DNA from: Ensifer sp. MPMI2T
GTDB lineage: Bacteria; Pseudomonadota; Alphaproteobacteria; Rhizobiales; Rhizobiaceae
Direction: 5' to 3'
Assembly (NCBI RefSeq): GCF_004827385.1
Contig: NZ_SRXN01000043.1
Location: 1-46,737, forward strand
Length of the DNA: 46,737 bases
Of the stretch, positions 42,629-46,737 are shown in pieces (the stretch's first letter is position 1; each line of letters starts with the position of its first letter). The position numbers and the translations under genes are program-made. The notes beneath the pieces were generated by a model that ran no database searches, was not told the origin of the DNA, and saw only the letters and a list, made by a program, of their open reading frames with translations.

Positions 42629-43702
42629 ATGCGAGCGCTCAGATTCCATGCGGCGAAGGACCTGCGGATCGAAGACATCCCGGCACCCGGCGACCCGGCC
42701 GCCGGCCAGGTGCTGATCCGAAACCGCTTTGTCGGCATCTGCGGCACAGACCTGCACGAATATGCTTACGGCCCGATCTTCATCCCGAAGGAGCCGCATC
42801 CATTTACCGGCGCCCACGGGCCTCAGGTCTTGGGCCACGAGTTCGGCGGCGTGGTCGAGGCCGTCGGCGAGGGCGTGACCTCGGTTCGCGCCGGCGACCG
42901 CGTTTCGGTGCAGCCGCTGATCATGCCGCGCGCCGGCGACTATTTCGCCGATCGGGGTCTCTTTCACTTGAGCACCGATCTGGCGCTTGCGGGCTTGAGC
43001 TGGCTCTCCGGCGGCATGGCCGAATACGCGCTCCTCAACGAATACAATGTCGAGAAGATCCCGGACGGGATGACCGATGAGGAGGCGGCACTTGTCGAGC
43101 CAAGCGCGGTTGCGGTCTACGCCTGCGATCGCGGCGGCGTGACGGCCGGCAGCAGCGTGCTCGTCACCGGCGCCGGTCCCATTGGCGTTCTGACGCTGCT
43201 TGCTGCACGCGCAGCCGGTGCCGCACAGCTCTTCGTTTCCGACATTAATGATGCCCGGCTAGAATTCGCGGCTTCGATCCTGCCGGGTCTGACAACGATA
43301 AATCCGCGACGAGGCAGCCCGGGCGAGATGGTACGCGCCGTGACGGAGGGCAAGGTTGGCTGCGACGTCGCCATCGAGTGCGTCGGAAACGAGCACGCGC
43401 TCAAGGCCTGCGTCGATGCGGTGCGCAAGCAGGGTGTCGTCATTCAGACGGGGCTGCATCCGCATGAAAACCCGCTCGACTGGTTCCAGGTCACCTTCAA
43501 GGACATCGATCTGCGCGGCTCCTGGGCCTATCCGACGCACTATTGGCCGCGGGTCATCCGCTTGATCGCCTCGGGCCTCTTGCCGGCGAAGCGGGTCGTC
43601 ACCGGGCGTATCACCCTCGACCGGGCCGTGCAGGAGGGATTCGAGGCGCTTCTCGACCCGAGCGGCAAGCACCTGAAGATCCTGATCGATCTCATGAAGT
43701 GA
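42629..43702 (+). CDS. Zinc-type alcohol dehydrogenase, 2,3-butanediol dehydrogenase-like
   Basis: 357 residues, MDR family. Catalytic zinc ligands: C38 (ICGTD), H70 and E71 (LGHE). Rossmann motif: LVTGAGPIGVLTLLAA. The fit to (R,R)-butanediol dehydrogenases is good (CGTDLHEY...GPIFIP, LGHEFGGVV). The four-cysteine structural zinc lobe is missing: in the matching region (QPLIMPRAGDYFADRGLFHL) there is no cysteine. It would interconvert 2,3-butanediol and acetoin or a similar diol/ketol pair. GGGAGGA precedes ATG 42629. Expression should need RpoN and the upstream AcoR-like activator. Confidence 0.87.
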   Translation: MRALRFHAAKDLRIEDIPAPGDPAAGQVLIRNRFVGICGTDLHEYAYGPIFIPKEPHPFTGAHGPQVLGHEFGGVVEAVGEGVTSVRAGDRVSVQPLIMPRAGDYFADRGLFHLSTDLALAGLSWLSGGMAEYALLNEYNVEKIPDGMTDEEAALVEPSAVAVYACDRGGVTAGSSVLVTGAGPIGVLTLLAARAAGAAQLFVSDINDARLEFAASILPGLTTINPRRGSPGEMVRAVTEGKVGCDVAIECVGNEHALKACVDAVRKQGVVIQTGLHPHENPLDWFQVTFKDIDLRGSWAYPTHYWPRVIRLIASGLLPAKRVVTGRITLDRAVQEGFEALLDPSGKHLKILIDLMK

Positions 43703-43766
43703 CACATGCATGCCCGCGGGCGGATGAGGAGCCGCCCGCGCCAATCCAAGCAAAAAGGAGGAGACT

Positions 43767-45569
43767 ATGCTTGAAGAAAGTCCCGGCATCCGCATCGACA
43801 CCGCGCTTGCCAAGCTCGGCAAAGCCCTTGAACGGGGCGACATCGCCGCAGCCGTCAACCTGTTCCAGGCCGATTGCTACTGGCGCGACCTCGTCGCCTT
43901 CACCTGGAACATCAGGACGTTGGAAGGACAGGACCAGATCCGCGACATGTTATCGAGCCAGCTGGCAGCCATCAAGCCGGCGCGCTTCCGCCAGGACGAG
44001 AAGGAACCGGCAAGCGCCAGCGACGGGTTGACCGAAGGCTGGTTCGAATTCGAAACCGAGGTGGCGCGGGGTTACGGCCATATCCGTCTGAAGAACGGTT
44101 TGATATGGACGCTCCTTACGACGATGACGGAGCTCAAAGGGCATGAAGAGCCGAAGGGCTTCAGGCGGCCGCTCGGCGCCGAGCACGGCCACGATCCCGA
44201 CCGGAAGACGTGGAAGGAAAAGCGCGAAAGCGAGGCGGCGGAACTCGGCCACGAAACCCAGCCCTATGTCGTCATCATCGGCGGCGGCCAGGGCGGCATC
44301 GCGCTCGGTGCCCGCCTCCGGCAACTGAACGTACCGACGATCATCATCGAGAAGAACGAGCGGCCGGGCGACAGCTGGCGCAAGCGTTACAAGTCGCTCT
44401 GCCTGCACGACCCGGTCTGGTACGACCACCTGCCCTATATCCCCTTCCCGGAAACCTGGCCGGTGTTTGCGCCGAAGGACAAGATCGGCGACTGGCTGGA
44501 GATGTACACCAAGGTGATGGAGCTCAACTATTGGACCTCGACCACCTGCAAGTTGGCGCAATACGACGAGGCGAAGAAGGAATGGAAAGTCGTCGTCGAG
44601 CGTAACGGCGAGGAGCTGGTCCTGCGGCCGAAACAACTTGTTCTGGCGACCGGCATGTCGGGCAAGCCGAACGTCCCGAAACTGAAGGGCCAGGATATTT
44701 TCCGCGGCGAGCAGCAGCATTCCTCGCAGCATCCCGGTCCCGACGCCTATCGCGGCAAGAAGGTGGTGGTCATCGGTTCCAACAATTCCGCGCACGATAT
44801 TTGCGCGGCGCTTTGGGAAGGCGGTGCGGATGTAACGATGGTGCAGCGTTCGTCGACGCACATCGTTCGCTCGGACACGCTGATGGAGATCGGGCTCGGC
44901 GACCTCTATTCCGAGCGGGCGGTTGCTGCGGGCATCACGACGCGCAAGGCCGACCTGATCTTCGCTTCGCTGCCCTACAGGATCATGCACGAGTTTCAGA
45001 TCCCGCTCTACGAGAAGATGCGCGAGCGCGACGCGAAGTTCTATGCGGACCTGGAAAAGGCCGGCTTCATGCTCGACTGGGGCGCCGATGGCTCCGGCCT
45101 GTTCATGAAGTATCTGCGCCGCGGCTCCGGTTATTACATCGATGTCGGCGCCTGCGATCTCGTCATCGACGGCAGCATCAAGCTGAAATCCGGCTCCGAC
45201 GTCAGTCACCTGACAGAGGACGCGGTGGTCTTGAAGGACGGCACCAAGCTTCCCGCCGATCTCGTGGTCTATGCGACCGGCTATGGTTCGATGAACGGCT
45301 GGGCCGCCGACCTTATCTCCAAGGAGGTCGCCGACAAGGTCGGCAAGGCCTGGGGGCTCGGTTCCGACACGCCGAAGGACCCCGGTCCCTGGGAGGGCGA
45401 GCAGCGCAACATGTGGAAACCGACGCAGCAGGAGGCGCTCTGGTTCCACGGTGGCAACCTGCACCAGTCGCGCCACTATTCGCAGTATCTTTCGCTGCAA
45501 TTGAAGGCCCGCGCCGAAGGTATTTCGACCCCCGTATACGGCTTGCAGGAGCGTCACCATTTCTCCTAA
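43767..45569 (+). CDS. NTF2-like domain fused to a flavin-containing monooxygenase
   Basis: 600 residues. Residues 1-125 form an NTF2/SnoaL-like domain (VNLFQADCYWRDLVAFTWNIRTLEG). Then comes an FAD-dependent monooxygenase: FAD motif GGGQGG (172-177), NADPH motif GSNNSA (337-342) and the linking signature F312-x-G-x3-H318 (FRGEQQHSSQH). At the last signature position it has His rather than the Tyr/Phe of FMOs or Trp of Baeyer-Villiger enzymes. It is probably an NADPH-dependent oxygenase of a ketone, amine or sulfide. AAGGAGGAG precedes ATG 43767; the gene is 64 bases after the dehydrogenase gene, so both likely share the sigma-54 promoter. A role on acetoin or a related ketone is inference. 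Confidence 0.87.
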   Translation: MLEESPGIRIDTALAKLGKALERGDIAAAVNLFQADCYWRDLVAFTWNIRTLEGQDQIRDMLSSQLAAIKPARFRQDEKEPASASDGLTEGWFEFETEVARGYGHIRLKNGLIWTLLTTMTELKGHEEPKGFRRPLGAEHGHDPDRKTWKEKRESEAAELGHETQPYVVIIGGGQGGIALGARLRQLNVPTIIIEKNERPGDSWRKRYKSLCLHDPVWYDHLPYIPFPETWPVFAPKDKIGDWLEMYTKVMELNYWTSTTCKLAQYDEAKKEWKVVVERNGEELVLRPKQLVLATGMSGKPNVPKLKGQDIFRGEQQHSSQHPGPDAYRGKKVVVIGSNNSAHDICAALWEGGADVTMVQRSSTHIVRSDTLMEIGLGDLYSERAVAAGITTRKADLIFASLPYRIMHEFQIPLYEKMRERDAKFYADLEKAGFMLDWGADGSGLFMKYLRRGSGYYIDVGACDLVIDGSIKLKSGSDVSHLTEDAVVLKDGTKLPADLVVYATGYGSMNGWAADLISKEVADKVGKAWGLGSDTPKDPGPWEGEQRNMWKPTQQEALWFHGGNLHQSRHYSQYLSLQLKARAEGISTPVYGLQERHHFS

Positions 45570-45577
45570 ACGGGAAA

Positions 45578-45605
45578 CGCCAGCCTGCCATAACCTCGGC
45601 TGGCG
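45578..45605 (+). terminator. Terminator after the monooxygenase gene
   Basis: CGCCAGCC (45578-45585) pairs with GGCTGGCG (45598-45605) around 12 bases, followed by ACTTTCGTTCTT. It lies 9 bases after the stop. Confidence 0.65.
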
Positions 45606-46124
45606 TGCCACTTTCGTTCTTAAACCAAACTCAATCGCTCTTGGTGGTGGATACGGCAGGACCCAAACGTGAACCGATTTCAGCGGGGTCGGCAGTTCGA
45701 TTCTCTTCAAGGCGAGGGATAGGAGTTGAGATCCCGAACTGGGCGCCATTTTCCCGGGTTCCGATCGTCTCAGTCGGGTGGGGAGGGGTCGCCGCTGCGG
45801 CCAGCGCGAACGACCGCGATGCGGACTTTCAAGACGTTCGGATTGGCGGCTGGTATGGACCAGTTCGACCCCTTGCGGCCGTAGCGGACGAGGACCGCGA
45901 ATGGCTCGATTGAGCCCTTTCAAGACCTCGGCAGTGCTAGTCGCGGCGGCCTGCATCACCGCTATGCTCGAATCCAGTTCCCGATAGGCACCCCGAATAA
46001 TCGGAGCGTTCGGAATAATCGGGAGCGTTCGCGTGTCTCCCTTGTACGACGATCAGCCCGAGGGCTGCGCGATGGCACGAATGCTTCGTGGAGGAGTGCA
46101 AGACTTACCAAGGGAAGATTTCAA
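45606..46124. other. Intergenic stretch with short exported-protein-like frames
   Basis: About 520 bases without a recognised gene. Two short frames, from ATG 45831 (MRTFKTFGLAAG) and ATG 45901 (MARLSPFKTSAVLVAAACI), look like beginnings of signal peptides but end soon after. They may be remnants. A tandem repeat lies at 45995-46031. Confidence 0.35.
45995..46031. repeat. Two-copy tandem repeat
   Basis: GAATAATCGGAGCGTTCG (45995-46012) is followed directly by the same sequence with one extra G (46013-46031). Copy number two, unit 18-19 bases. It may be an insertion-sequence end or a binding site; I cannot tell. Confidence 0.6.
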
Positions 46125-46616
46125 ATGTTCAGGCATAGCATCGCGGGCGGCGGAGCGGCGGTCCGGTTTGCTTTGGCTGCGGCGCTGACCACAGCAGGCT
46201 TGGCCGGTTCGGCGGAGGCGGCCAGCATGAAGCGCACTATCACCATGGTCGCGGTTGAGGCCAAGGGCGGGACGACCGTCGACAAGGAGCCGTTCCCGAG
46301 CGCCGCCCTACCGGAAGGCAAGGGCTACGAACTCGAAGCTCCCAATGCCGAGGGCCGATGGGAGGTATCGACCTACCGCTGGGAGCCCAATCAGATCATC
46401 GTGAACCAGGGAGACGAGGTCATGCTCGAGATCCTTGGTGTCAACGGCGCGGAGCATCCGAGCACGATCGCCGGCTACGATCTTAGCTTCACCGTCAAGC
46501 GCGGCCAGCTTACGACCGTAACCTTCACTGCTGACAAGGCGGGTGTGTTTGAGCTTCGGTGTGGGACTCATCAGCCGTCGATGGTGGGCGAGTTGATCGT
46601 GCTGCCGGGCCGTTGA
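46125..46616 (+). CDS. Exported cupredoxin-domain protein
   Basis: 163 residues. A signal peptide (VRFALAAALTTAGLAGSAEA, cut near residue 33) sends it to the periplasm. The mature part ends in a cupredoxin fold with a likely mononuclear type-1 copper site: H111 (GAEHPS), then C146, H149 and M153 (RCGTHQPSM). It is not CuA, since only one Cys is present. Similar proteins act as electron carriers or copper chaperones. GGGAAGA precedes ATG 46125. The gene 80 bases downstream also encodes an exported protein. Confidence 0.82.
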   Translation: MFRHSIAGGGAAVRFALAAALTTAGLAGSAEAASMKRTITMVAVEAKGGTTVDKEPFPSAALPEGKGYELEAPNAEGRWEVSTYRWEPNQIIVNQGDEVMLEILGVNGAEHPSTIAGYDLSFTVKRGQLTTVTFTADKAGVFELRCGTHQPSMVGELIVLPGR

Positions 46617-46695
46617 GCGGCGCGAGCCCTCTGACCCGAAGGCACCTGGTATCGTCGAGCGGTCTAGCGCTTCGCGCGCAACGGGAGGACGTGTC

Positions 46696-46737
46696 ATGCA
46701 AAGACGTGGGTGGATTTCTGTTTTATTTCTTAGTTTT
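46696..46737 (+). CDS. Start of an exported or membrane protein, cut by the window end
   Basis: GGGAGGAC is followed by ATG 46696 and an open frame to the last base: MQRRGWISVLFLSF. The basic start plus hydrophobic stretch suggests a signal peptide or membrane span. Nothing more can be said. Confidence 0.55.
   Translation, partial: MQRRGWISVLFLSF

Noticed and set aside
43950..45959. A 669-codon open frame antisense to the monooxygenase gene
   Set aside because: The plus-strand frame has clear FAD and NADPH motifs and a ribosome site. The antisense product is Arg/Leu-rich without any domain, the usual by-product of GC-rich coding DNA.

Overview
The DNA is GC-rich with strongly GC-biased third codon positions. 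It carries many ABC sugar importers, LacI/GntR/TetR/AraC/sigma-54 regulators and catabolic dehydrogenases. This fits an alphaproteobacterium of the Rhizobiales, most like Sinorhizobium/Ensifer or Rhizobium, and probably an accessory replicon (megaplasmid or chromid). That assignment rests on protein flavour and gene layout only. I see no rRNA, tRNA, CRISPR array, phage module, replication origin or intact insertion sequence.

Left end (1-1,000): the 3' end of a DUF4334 gene, a second possible C-terminal fragment followed by a terminator, and a 5'-truncated RTX calcium-binding gene. 1,089-9,754 is a coherent sugar locus: a LacI regulator, an ABC importer (two permeases, Tat-type binding protein, ATPase), a DUF2961/GH172 enzyme, and a divergent cytoplasmic GH32 beta-fructosidase. 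The divergent promoters share a long inverted repeat holding two copies of a CpG-centred operator. The GH172 + GH32 pairing suggests import and hydrolysis of difructose dianhydrides or related fructosides. 10,386-15,344 is a PaoABC-type periplasmic molybdenum aldehyde oxidoreductase preceded by an AraC regulator. 15,627-18,337 is a DUF1800/DUF1501 pair.

18,338-20,260 is a gene graveyard with frameshifted remnants of DUF2270, LysE and SDR genes. 20,283-31,092 is a second catabolic regulon: two D-tagatose/psicose-3-epimerase-like TIM barrels, an enolase-superfamily dehydratase, a GntR/FCD regulator, a D-2-hydroxyacid dehydrogenase, and a six-gene ABC importer with two ATPases and a 67-residue membrane protein. 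Matching 16-bp operators lie before the first epimerase and before the ABC operon, which points to joint control, probably by the GntR protein.

31,459-36,578 holds a TetR regulator, a bacterial split version of the plant Tm-1 protein (UPF0261 plus a PEP-hydrolase-like TIM barrel), a cupin, an M24 peptidase-family protein, and a convergent DJ-1/PfpI protein. 36,579-40,270 mixes a LysE exporter and an alpha/beta hydrolase with remnants of an IS1380-type transposase, an Old Yellow Enzyme and a LysR regulator. 40,573-45,569 is a sigma-54 module: an AcoR-like enhancer-binding protein, a near-perfect -24/-12 promoter, a 2,3-butanediol-dehydrogenase-like alcohol dehydrogenase and an NTF2-FMO fusion. 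The right end carries an exported cupredoxin and the start of another exported protein.
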